DNA of 12,763 nt, taken from assembly GCA_028868335.1 (NCBI GenBank), contig JAGWUU010000059.1:1-12763 (forward strand), in the 5' to 3' direction. This DNA is from Sphingomonadales bacterium. Its GTDB lineage: Bacteria > Pseudomonadota > Alphaproteobacteria > Sphingomonadales > Sphingomonadaceae. Below are positions 1 through 6,234 of the stretch, piece after piece. The stretch's first letter is position 1. Every line of letters starts with the position of its first letter. Under the pieces are notes generated by a model, which made no database searches, was not told the DNA's origin, and worked only from the letters and a program-made list of their open reading frames with translations. The position numbers were made by a program, and so were the translations under genes.

Positions 1-275
1 TGATGTGGTACATCTCCGCCAACCGCGACGAGCGCGCCTTTCCCGATGCCGAACGCTTTGACGTCGGACGCGAAAATGCCCGCCGCCACCTTGGCTTCGG
101 ACATGGCATCCACCGCTGCGTCGGGGCAAAACTTGCGGAAAGCCAGCTTGTCGCGCTGATCGGGGAGATCGTGCAAGGCGCGATCCGCATCGTTCCGCAG
201 GGCGCACCGACCCGGCTCGCCAGCCCGTTTCTCCACGGCTTCACCGCCATGCCGGTGCGGATCGAGGCAATGTGA
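1..275 (+). CDS. Cytochrome P450, C-terminal fragment (5' end outside window)
   Basis: About 90 C-terminal residues are present, reading in frame from base 3; the gene begins before the window. The haem-binding signature is clear: FGHGIHRCVG (F-G-x-G-x-H-x-C-x-G) followed by AKLAE. The cysteine is the fifth ligand of the haem iron in this family. The preceding stretch (SANRDERAFPDAERFDVGR) is the usual P450 segment between the PERF-like region and the haem loop. The C-terminal end, with a short beta hairpin and no membrane anchor, fits a soluble bacterial class I P450 that takes electrons from ferredoxin. The substrate cannot be told from this part, and no ferredoxin or reductase gene is in view. 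The TGA stop is at 273-275. Confidence 0.93.
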   Translation, partial: MWYISANRDERAFPDAERFDVGRENARRHLGFGHGIHRCVGAKLAESQLVALIGEIVQGAIRIVPQGAPTRLASPFLHGFTAMPVRIEAM

Positions 276-382
276 ATCGCGATCGGCCGGAGGATGACCA
301 ACTTGTAATGCTGCGGACCGATTGGGGTAAGCGACCGGAGAGCAGCCTCGCAATCGTCACGAACCTAGATGGGAGACTGCCG

Positions 383-673
383 ATGCGCCTGATCACACTC
401 ATTCCCGCCGTTGCCGCCGCTCCGCTGCTGGCGCTGGCCATGCCCGTTCTGGCCCAGCCCGCCCCGGCCGACACCGCGATGCCGACATGCTCCAAATCGG
501 TGACCGACCACTGCGCCCAGCATTCGGGCCATGCAGCCGGGCACCATTCGGCCATGCACCACAAGGGGCATCACAAGGGCCACCACAACGGTCACCATGG
601 CATGGGCCACAAGGGTCATCACAAGGACAAGGCTGCCGCAGCCAAGCCTGCCGAGCCCGCCAAGGCAAAGTAG
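383..673 (+). CDS. Small exported His-rich protein
   Basis: A 96-residue protein with a Sec signal peptide: MRLIT, then a hydrophobic Ala/Leu/Pro core, with likely cleavage near VLAQ (residues 21-26). The mature part has 16 histidines, mostly as HH pairs in a repeated K/N-G-H-H pattern, and ends in a Lys/Ala/Pro-rich tail. One cysteine lies just after the signal peptide and one before the His region. I do not recognise a named family; the composition suggests periplasmic binding of Ni, Zn, Cu or Co, which is inference from composition only. The ATG at 383 is chosen because GGGAG (371-375) sits at good distance and the signal peptide starts there; an in-frame GTG at 272 would put 37 residues in front of the signal peptide. 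The gene follows the P450 on the same strand and converges with the dehydrogenase. Confidence 0.75.
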   Translation: MRLITLIPAVAAAPLLALAMPVLAQPAPADTAMPTCSKSVTDHCAQHSGHAAGHHSAMHHKGHHKGHHNGHHGMGHKGHHKDKAAAAKPAEPAKAK

Positions 674-728
674 GGTTTTCTCCCTTTGGGGCCTCGGTGC
701 GCGCGGACCAGCGCTCCGGGGCCTCTCT

Positions 729-1727
729 TCATCCGGGCTGTTGCGCGGGCGGCACGCCCTTGTGGCCGCCGAACTTGGCGCGCAGCGCCGACAGCATGCG
801 CGTGTCGATCGCGGCATCGTCGTGGCTTGAAAACCGCTCGAACAGCGACGAGGCGATCACAGGCAGGCTGACCCCCTGCTCCACCCCGGCGATCACAGTC
901 CAGCGCCCCTCGCCGCTATCGGCGACACGCGGGCTGAACGTTTCCAGCTTCGGATCCTCGGCCAGCGCATCGGCCCCCAGATCGAGCAGCCACGATGAAA
1001 CGACGCTGCCGCGCCGCCACACCTCGGCAATCGCGGCAAGGTCGAGCGTGTAGCGATATTCCTCGGGCACGGTATCGGCGCTTGCGCTGGCGAACAGGGC
1101 GAAACCCTCGGCGAAGGCCTGCATCATCCCGTATTCGATCCCGTTGTGGATCATCTTGACGTAGTGACCCGATCCCGGCGGGCCGCAACGCAGCCAGCCC
1201 TCCTCGCCGGGCGCGACCGGCCCGCCTTCCCGCGCTGCGGTGCGCGGCGCGGCGGCGATGCCGGGGGCAAGGCAGGCGAAGATCGGTGCGTTGCGCGTCA
1301 CCGCCGCGTCGTCGCCGCCGATCATCAGCGAATAGCCCCGCTCCAGCCCGAACAGCCCGCCGCTGGTTCCGCAATCGACGAAGGCGATTCCCTTGGGCGC
1401 CAGCGCCTGGGCGCGGGCAACGCTGTCCTTGAAATAGGAATTGCCGCCATCGATGATGCAATCGCCCGCAGCGAGCAGCGGGGTCAGTTCATCGACCACC
1501 CCCTGCGTCACTTTCCCGGCGGGAACCATCAGCCACAGCGTGCGCGGAGCCGTCATGCCGGAAACCAGCGCGGCCAGGCTGTCAGCCGGCACGGCCCCGG
1601 TTTCAGCCGCCAGCGCGGTCCGCTCGGCCGGATCGATCGAATAGATATGGCACTGGTGGCCGCCCTTGGTCAGTCGGCGGACCATGTTGCCACCCATCCG
1701 CCCAAGCCCGATGAACCCGATCTGCAT
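729..1727 (-). CDS. gnd: 6-phosphogluconate dehydrogenase, decarboxylating (short form)
   Basis: A 332-residue cytoplasmic enzyme that oxidatively decarboxylates 6-phosphogluconate to ribulose 5-phosphate. The N-terminal Rossmann fold opens with GFIGLGRMGGNM (residues 4-15). Substrate and catalytic motifs follow: DGGNSYFKDS (93-102), CGTSGGLFGLERG (119-131), and KMIHNGIEYG (191-200), in which K191, H194, N195 and E198 match the catalytic set. The protein ends in a conserved FGGH-type tail. The length fits the short family (about 300-335 residues, often NAD-preferring), not the roughly 470-residue classical Gnd. The start at 1727 is set by the family, which begins directly with the nucleotide-binding fold; an upstream in-frame ATG at 1760 would add 11 residues. 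The gene stands alone, divergent from the L,D-transpeptidase. Cofactor preference is inferred from family membership. Confidence 0.93.
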   Translation of the reverse strand: MQIGFIGLGRMGGNMVRRLTKGGHQCHIYSIDPAERTALAAETGAVPADSLAALVSGMTAPRTLWLMVPAGKVTQGVVDELTPLLAAGDCIIDGGNSYFKDSVARAQALAPKGIAFVDCGTSGGLFGLERGYSLMIGGDDAAVTRNAPIFACLAPGIAAAPRTAAREGGPVAPGEEGWLRCGPPGSGHYVKMIHNGIEYGMMQAFAEGFALFASASADTVPEEYRYTLDLAAIAEVWRRGSVVSSWLLDLGADALAEDPKLETFSPRVADSGEGRWTVIAGVEQGVSLPVIASSLFERFSSHDDAAIDTRMLSALRAKFGGHKGVPPAQQPG

Positions 1728-1897
1728 AATCCGTGATTTCCCTTTGTCGTGAACGGTCAAGCCGACCGTATCGTGACTCCTTGTGCCGCAAATTCAGCCT
1801 GCGGCAAGCCGCAATGCTTGATGCCGGGAGTGTTAACGGGCAAGAGGGTTGCCGCGGCGGGCAAGTCCCGCGGGTCGGCAATCCAGCGGAGTTGGAC

Positions 1898-3325
1898 ATG
1901 AAGCAGTGGTGCAGGACGAGTCTTGTCTATGGCGCGGGCATTGCCGCGATGCTGGCGGTCGGCCAGTCCGCTTCGGCGGCGACCGCACGCCAGCCCGAAA
2001 ATATCCTGCCCACCCCGCAGCCGAGCGCAACGCCCCAGGCTGCCCCGCCCCCGACGATCACCCCGGCCCCGGTCGCTACCCCCAGCCCGGCGCCGACGCC
2101 CGGCCCGACGCCCGCACCCACCCCGACAACCCCCACGGTGCTGCCGGTGGACGAGCCGGTGATGGTCTGGACCAAGGGCGACGCAGAAGCGTTGCTGACC
2201 GTGATCGAGGGGGTTGGCGCCGATGGCCTGATCTCCGCCGACTACGAGCCCGAGAAGCTGCGCGCGGCGATCGCCGCCGGGCCGGGCACGGCACTTGACG
2301 CCCAGGCCAGCAAGGCCTTCGCCTGGCTCGCCGAGGATATGCGTGACGGGCGCACCCGTATGGATTCGCGGTTGCAGTGGTTCGCGGTCGATACCGACGT
2401 CGAGAAGAACACGATCACCAGCCTGATGACCGCGGCGCTGGCCAGCCACGACATCGCCGGCACGATTGTCGGGCTGGAACCGACCCACCCTGACTATGCC
2501 GCGCTCAAGGCGCTGCTCGCCGCGACGCCCAAGGCGGACAAGGCGGCGCGCAACCTGATCCGCATCAACCTCGATCGCTGGCGCTGGCTCCCGCGCGAGA
2601 TGGGCAAGTATTACCTGCTCACCAACCTGCCTGAATTCCAGCTCCGCCTGACGGTCGATAACTCGATCATCCGTTCCTACAAGACCGTGGTTGGCAAACC
2701 GGGCAAGACCGCGACGCCCAACCTTGCCGAACAGGTGGAAGCCGTGGTGTTCAACCCCACCTGGACCGTGCCGCAGTCGATCGTCGTCGGCGAAGGGCTG
2801 GGCGCGCGGCTGGCGGGCAACCCCCGCGCGGCGGCACGCGAAGGCTACAAGGTCACCAAGAACAAGGACGGCACCTATCTGGTGGTGCAGCAACCGGGGG
2901 ATGGCAATTCGCTGGGGCGGATGAAGATCGACATGCCCAACCCGCACGCGATCTATCTTCACGACACCCCGTCGAAGGCGTTGTTCAACACGCCCGTCCG
3001 TGCCTACAGCCACGGCTGCGTCCGCACCGAGCGCGCGGTGGAGCTGGGCATGACCATGGCGATCCTTGGCGCGGGGCTGACGCCCGAACAGGCGGTACAG
3101 TACAACCTCTCGGGCAAATATACCAAGGTGCCGATGACCAAGACCTTCCCGGTCTATCTCACCTATTTCACCATGGCGACCGGGATCGACGGCAAGATGG
3201 GCAAGTTCGCCGACATCTACGGCCGCGACGTGCCGGTCCTCGCCAGCTTCGCCAAGCCCCGCGCCCCGTGGAACGGCCAGCGCACCAGCAGCGAGAAGGT
3301 GGTGAAGCTGGATAATCCGTTGTAA
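1898..3325 (+). CDS. L,D-transpeptidase, YcbB/LdtD-like, with Pro-rich linker
   Basis: A 475-residue exported enzyme that makes 3-3 (mDAP-mDAP) cross-links in peptidoglycan. The signal peptide covers residues 1-28 (cleavage near ASA-A). A low-complexity Pro/Thr/Ala linker runs about residues 33-84. Next comes a helical scaffold domain ending in the typical LIRINLDRWRWLP segment, then the YkuD catalytic domain with YLHDTPS (H355) and SHGCVR (371-376, nucleophile C374). The start at 1898 is preceded by AGCGGAG at 1885-1891 and begins with the signal peptide; earlier in-frame ATGs (1733, 1826) lack this. No clear peptidoglycan-binding (PGBD) repeat is visible, so the protein is shorter than E. 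coli LdtD (about 615 residues). The Pro-rich linker may hold the catalytic part away from the membrane or signal-peptide region, which is inference. A second, unrelated L,D-transpeptidase lies 900 bases downstream on the other strand. Confidence 0.92.
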   Translation: MKQWCRTSLVYGAGIAAMLAVGQSASAATARQPENILPTPQPSATPQAAPPPTITPAPVATPSPAPTPGPTPAPTPTTPTVLPVDEPVMVWTKGDAEALLTVIEGVGADGLISADYEPEKLRAAIAAGPGTALDAQASKAFAWLAEDMRDGRTRMDSRLQWFAVDTDVEKNTITSLMTAALASHDIAGTIVGLEPTHPDYAALKALLAATPKADKAARNLIRINLDRWRWLPREMGKYYLLTNLPEFQLRLTVDNSIIRSYKTVVGKPGKTATPNLAEQVEAVVFNPTWTVPQSIVVGEGLGARLAGNPRAAAREGYKVTKNKDGTYLVVQQPGDGNSLGRMKIDMPNPHAIYLHDTPSKALFNTPVRAYSHGCVRTERAVELGMTMAILGAGLTPEQAVQYNLSGKYTKVPMTKTFPVYLTYFTMATGIDGKMGKFADIYGRDVPVLASFAKPRAPWNGQRTSSEKVVKLDNPL

Positions 3326-3335
3326 TCCAGCGCCC

Positions 3336-3351
3336 CGGCCGGTGCCGTTTT
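3336..3351 (+). terminator. Weak possible terminator after the L,D-transpeptidase
   Basis: CGGC-CGGT-GCCG can form a 4-bp stem with a 4-base loop, followed by TTTT, 11 bases after the TAA stop. The stem is short, so this is only a candidate. The transpeptidase and the downstream transporter are on the same strand and may be cotranscribed. Confidence 0.3.
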
Positions 3352-3498
3352 GACGTTTTAATGACGGTTGGGCGGATTGACGATCCGACCCACCCGGCAG
3401 AAGCTCGGCGCCGGGTATCGCAGACAGGATAAGGATCGTTGACCGGGCGCGCGTGCTTCCGGGTCAGGATAACCGTGTCTGCGCCCGGGGAGAACGTC

Positions 3499-4272
3499 AT
3501 GGCCGAGGGCAAGACACTGGAACGCCGCGTCGTCGCCAAGCTGACCTGGCGGATCCTGCCACTGATCTTCCTGAGTTACCTGGTCGCAGTGCTCGACCGC
3601 GCGAACGTCAGCTATGCCTCGGTCCAGATGAACGCCAGCCTTGGCTTCAGCGCGGCGGTCTATGGCCTTGGCGTCGGGCTGTTCTGTGCGCTGGTCTTCA
3701 TGTGCGGCAACGCGGTGACCTATTCCGCGCCCAAGCTGCTGATGCAGGCGACCGGCTGGTCGCTGGGCTCGGTCGGCTTCTTCGCCGCGCTGACCAACAT
3801 TCCGACCGTGATCGTGATGCTGGCGGTGTGCTGGCATTCCGATCTGCGCCGCGCGCCCCACCTGCACATGGGAGCGATGACCGCGCTGTCAGCGCTCGGC
3901 GCGCTGGGAATGGCCCTGGCCTTCAAATCCCCGCCCGGAACCGCGATCGTGGCAATGCTCGCCGCCCATTGCCTGTTCAATACCGCCAGCACGGTGGTCG
4001 GTCCGCTGACCATGCCTGCCGCCAGCGCGACGCTGCATCCCGCCTCGCGCGCCGTGGCCTTCGCGGCGATCAACACGATTTCGCAGGTCGGCAATTTTCT
4101 CGGCCCGGTTCTGTGGGGCTATGCCGCGACGCGGACCGGCAGCTTCCAGTTCGGACTGAACGCCATTGCGTTCATCCTGCTGGTTCCACTGGGACTGATA
4201 CTGGTGATGCGCCAACGCGGCGAACGCCGCCCCGGCCGCAATGGTCAGCTTGCCTCGATCCGGTCGGCGTAG
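3499..4272 (+). CDS. MFS transporter (anion:cation symporter type) with large internal deletion
   Basis: A 257-residue protein related to the phthalate/hydroxyphenylacetate permease group of the major facilitator superfamily, whose members are about 420-450 residues. Residues 15-62 match the family N-terminus: TM1 (ILPLIFLSYLVAVLDRANVSYA), the loop after it and the opening of TM2 (YGLGVGLF). From about residue 63 (base 3685) the sequence matches the C-terminal half: a TM7-like segment, the cytoplasmic WHSDLRR loop (112-118), and TM9-12 with NTISQVGNFLGP (192-203). About 150-170 residues, the rest of TM2 through the central loop, are missing, yet the frame is open. The start is at 3499, preceded by GGGGAG. 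It is probably a non-functional remnant of a once complete transporter; a working half-size protein is less likely. The last 28 bases overlap the 3' end of the convergent YkuD_2 gene. Confidence 0.8.
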   Translation: MAEGKTLERRVVAKLTWRILPLIFLSYLVAVLDRANVSYASVQMNASLGFSAAVYGLGVGLFCALVFMCGNAVTYSAPKLLMQATGWSLGSVGFFAALTNIPTVIVMLAVCWHSDLRRAPHLHMGAMTALSALGALGMALAFKSPPGTAIVAMLAAHCLFNTASTVVGPLTMPAASATLHPASRAVAFAAINTISQVGNFLGPVLWGYAATRTGSFQFGLNAIAFILLVPLGLILVMRQRGERRPGRNGQLASIRSA

Positions 4273-4937
4273 AGCAAACGCCCGCCCGAGAGGTGCCACA
4301 GCGCCTCGTTGAAGTGTTCCGGCCCCATCGCGAAGCAGCCCTCGCTGCGGCCGAGCTTGCCGAACTTGCCGATCATGTCATCGGCGGCATAGGCGGCCGG
4401 GTGCATCACGATCGCGCGGTCAAGCGCGTTGGAATTGTCGCGATCGAGCCCTTCGAGGCGGATCGAGGTGCCGTACTTGCCCTTGTACCATTCGCAGGTC
4501 AGGTACGCCCCGCGCGAGGTGGCTTCCGAGCCGATCCCATTGGAGAAGCTCTGCAGGAAACCCGAATGCGCCGGGTCCGAACCGCGTCCGTGGCTGACCA
4601 GGAACGAGCGGATGTCGCCCTTTTCCAGGTTGACGAAGTGGAGCCGCGGCAGGGTAGAGGCGCGGGCGAAATCGGCAATGCCAACGATATCCTTGCGCCA
4701 GATCGGCGCTCCCGCCCGCTCAAGCTCGCGCTTGGCGACTTCGACGAGGCGGGCGCTGTAGGCGGGATCGGTCGGGGCAACGGTGGGCAGCGCAGGCGCG
4801 GCCGGTTGCGCGGGCACCGGGGCAAGACCAAAAGCCTTGTCGAATTCCTCAGTCACCGATTGCGCGAGCGCACGCGCCGGGAGCGCCAGAAGCGCACCCG
4901 TAGCGAAGCCACCTCGCAAGAGAGACCGTCGATTCAT
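4245..4937 (-). CDS. Murein L,D-transpeptidase catalytic-domain protein (YkuD_2)
   Basis: A 230-residue exported protein of the murein L,D-transpeptidase catalytic family (PF13645, YkuD_2). The N-terminus MNRRSLLRGG plus a hydrophobic stretch ending PARALA looks like a Tat-type signal peptide with twin arginines; residues 3-4 are RR. The catalytic domain carries SHGRGSDPAHSGF, then GLDRDNSNA, VMHPA (H179) and GRSEGCFAMG with the expected nucleophile C201. It should act on periplasmic peptidoglycan, by exchange or cross-linking of tetrapeptides; the exact reaction of this family is not well settled. The start at 4937 begins at the signal peptide; AGGGG lies very close (3 bases), and an in-frame ATG at 4949 is the alternative. 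It is the last gene of a probable operon after the protease and acetyltransferase genes. Confidence 0.88.
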   Translation of the reverse strand: MNRRSLLRGGFATGALLALPARALAQSVTEEFDKAFGLAPVPAQPAAPALPTVAPTDPAYSARLVEVAKRELERAGAPIWRKDIVGIADFARASTLPRLHFVNLEKGDIRSFLVSHGRGSDPAHSGFLQSFSNGIGSEATSRGAYLTCEWYKGKYGTSIRLEGLDRDNSNALDRAIVMHPAAYAADDMIGKFGKLGRSEGCFAMGPEHFNEALWHLSGGRLLYADRIEAS

Positions 4938-4984
4938 GACCCCTGCCATAACACGGTGTGGATAAAACTATCCTGAACGAAGCG

Positions 4985-5488
4985 CTAGGCAAAATCGGCG
5001 GAAAAGCGCGATTCAGCGCCCAGCCGTGCCAGAGCGCCGCCATCGACACGCATCACGGTCCATTCGTCCATGAACTTCGCGCCGAGTCGACGATAGAATC
5101 CGATCGCCGGTTCGTTCCAGTCTAGCACCGCCCATTCGAGCCGGGCGCAGTCGCGCTCCACGGCCAGGCAAGCGAGCGCCGCCAGCAGGGCCTTGCCCAG
5201 CCCCGAACCGCGCGCCTCAGGCCGGACGAACAGGTCTTCCAGGTAGATTCCCGGCTTGCCCTCGAAGGTGGAGAAATTGTGGAAGAACAAGGCGAAACCC
5301 TGCGCCGCGCCATCGATTTCGCCGATCAGAACTTCGGCATAAGGGCGCGGACCGAACAGCTTTGTGCCCAGCACCGTCTCGTCGAAACGAACCTCTTCGG
5401 AAAGCTTTTCGTATTCTGCCAGCGCGCGAATCAGTTCGGCGATCAGCGAGAGGTCGGCGGCAGTTGCGGGGCGAATAACCAGGGTCAT
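4985..5488 (-). CDS. GNAT family N-acetyltransferase, SSAT/thialysine type
   Basis: A 167-residue cytoplasmic enzyme transferring acetyl from acetyl-CoA to an amine. The acetyl-CoA site is YLEDLFVRPEARGSGLGKAL (82-101), with RGSGLG at 93-98. The segment WAVLDWNEPAIGFYRRLGA (119-137) is typical of the spermidine/spermine (SSAT-like) acetyltransferase subgroup, including the tyrosine (Y132) that acts as general acid in that group. The substrate could be a polyamine, thialysine or another small amine; this cannot be decided here. The start at 5488 has AGGGCG about 7 bases upstream. It lies 31 bases after the aspartic protease gene and about 47 bases before the L,D-transpeptidase gene on the same strand, so cotranscription is likely. 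Confidence 0.88.
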   Translation of the reverse strand: MTLVIRPATAADLSLIAELIRALAEYEKLSEEVRFDETVLGTKLFGPRPYAEVLIGEIDGAAQGFALFFHNFSTFEGKPGIYLEDLFVRPEARGSGLGKALLAALACLAVERDCARLEWAVLDWNEPAIGFYRRLGAKFMDEWTVMRVDGGALARLGAESRFSADFA

Positions 5489-5519
5489 GGCAGCGCCCTA
5501 GCCTGCCCGAACGATGCTG

Positions 5520-6047
5520 TCAGCGCCGGATTACCATCGAATCGCCTTGCAGCTCGACCTTCCCGAGTCGGCGCAGCAGCGACTGGCCGAGCAGGTTGGT
5601 GCCAAGGCCCTGCGCCACCACCGCCTCGACATTGTGGAATTCGCTCCCCGCAACCTCGAGCGAATCGATCACGACCGGCGCGGCATAGCCGGTGCCCGAT
5701 GCGGTTTTCATCATCGGCTGGAAGTCGTTGGCCGCGGGCCGGATGCCCAGCCGGTCGGCGGTTTCTTCGGTCAGCGCAACCACGTCGGCCCCGGTATCGA
5801 CGAGAAAGCTGATCGCTTCGCCGTGCGAGGTTCCGGTGAGGTGAAACTGGCCGGTAGAGTCACGCTGCATGGTAAGCGCTGCGTCGCCGTCATCATCGCC
5901 ACCGGATTTGCGCGGCGCGACCAAGGCGATCCGGTCCGGCGCCGAAACGGCGGCATGGTCGGCGTGATTGAGCCGACTGGTCAGCACCGGCGCCAGCGCA
6001 CTCATCGCGACGATCGCGAACAGACTTATGCCGAGCAACCGGAACAT
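5520..6047 (-). CDS. Membrane-anchored retropepsin-like aspartic protease (clan AA, DTG)
   Basis: A 175-residue protein with one N-terminal hydrophobic segment (residues 3-22), a polar Asp/Gly-rich linker (about 47-58) and one clan AA aspartic protease domain. The active-site motif is FLVDTGADVVAL (81-92; catalytic D84 in DTG). The conserved C-terminal GTNLLGQSLLRRL motif (149-161) follows. Single-domain enzymes of this kind work as dimers, like retropepsins; relatives in alphaproteobacteria include the TIGR02281 group and PerP of Caulobacter. The anchor suggests an envelope location with the active site in the periplasm. The start at 6047 lies directly at the hydrophobic segment; no strong ribosome-binding site is seen. 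It is the first gene of the probable three-gene operon. The target protein is unknown. Confidence 0.87.
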   Translation of the reverse strand: MFRLLGISLFAIVAMSALAPVLTSRLNHADHAAVSAPDRIALVAPRKSGGDDDGDAALTMQRDSTGQFHLTGTSHGEAISFLVDTGADVVALTEETADRLGIRPAANDFQPMMKTASGTGYAAPVVIDSLEVAGSEFHNVEAVVAQGLGTNLLGQSLLRRLGKVELQGDSMVIRR

Positions 6048-6169
6048 GGCGCGCAGCCTAGCGCGCGGAAGTTACTGTTTTGCCAACGAGCGGTTTCCGG
6101 GGGTGAGCATCACGCGCACCCGATGTGCGACGGGATCCATCCTGCGGTTCGAACCTGGATGCCGCCCTC

Positions 6170-6205
6170 AAAAATGGGGCGGGTGGCTTTTCAGCCGCCC
6201 GCCCC
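6170..6205 (-). terminator. Rho-independent terminator of the TonB receptor gene
   Basis: Read on the minus strand, a 12-bp GC-rich stem (plus-strand arms GGGGCGGGTGGC 6176-6187 and GCCGCCCGCCCC 6194-6205, one G-T wobble, 6-base loop) is followed by ATTTTTG (T run 6170-6174). It begins about 30 bases after the receptor stop codon. It separates the receptor from the downstream protease operon. Confidence 0.9.
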
Positions 6206-6234
6206 AGTCAGGGAGGAAACAGAATACCGGAAGA

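Noticed and set aside
272..382. GTG start at 272 for the His-rich protein, overlapping the P450 stop as GTGA
   Set aside because: It would place 37 unconserved residues ahead of a good signal peptide; the ATG at 383 has a ribosome-binding site.
555..635. Short repeated units in DNA (CACAAGGG and similar)
   Set aside because: They are the codons of the K/N-G-H-H protein repeat, 12 bases apart, with no spacers of CRISPR type.
688..725. Direct repeat GGGGCCTC (688-695, 718-725) and small stems between the convergent His-rich and gnd genes
   Set aside because: The repeat is 8 bases and the stems are 3-4 bp without T runs; no terminator or mobile-element end can be supported.
1799..1812. TGCGG-CAAG-CCGCA hairpin upstream of the first L,D-transpeptidase
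   Set aside because: A 5-bp stem nearly 90 bases from the start codon, without a T run or family resemblance; likely chance in GC-rich DNA.
3350..3367. A Pho-box-like match on the minus strand (CCGTCAT-taaa-ACGTCAA, 10 of 14 positions)
   Set aside because: It points away from the transporter and toward the 3' end of the L,D-transpeptidase gene, so it has no target. It serves as a warning that matches of this strength can occur by chance.
6146..6155. GGTTCGAACC, resembling a tRNA T-arm
   Set aside because: It is a plain 10-base palindrome; the flanks do not give a 5-bp T stem, and no acceptor, D or anticodon arm can be folded around it.
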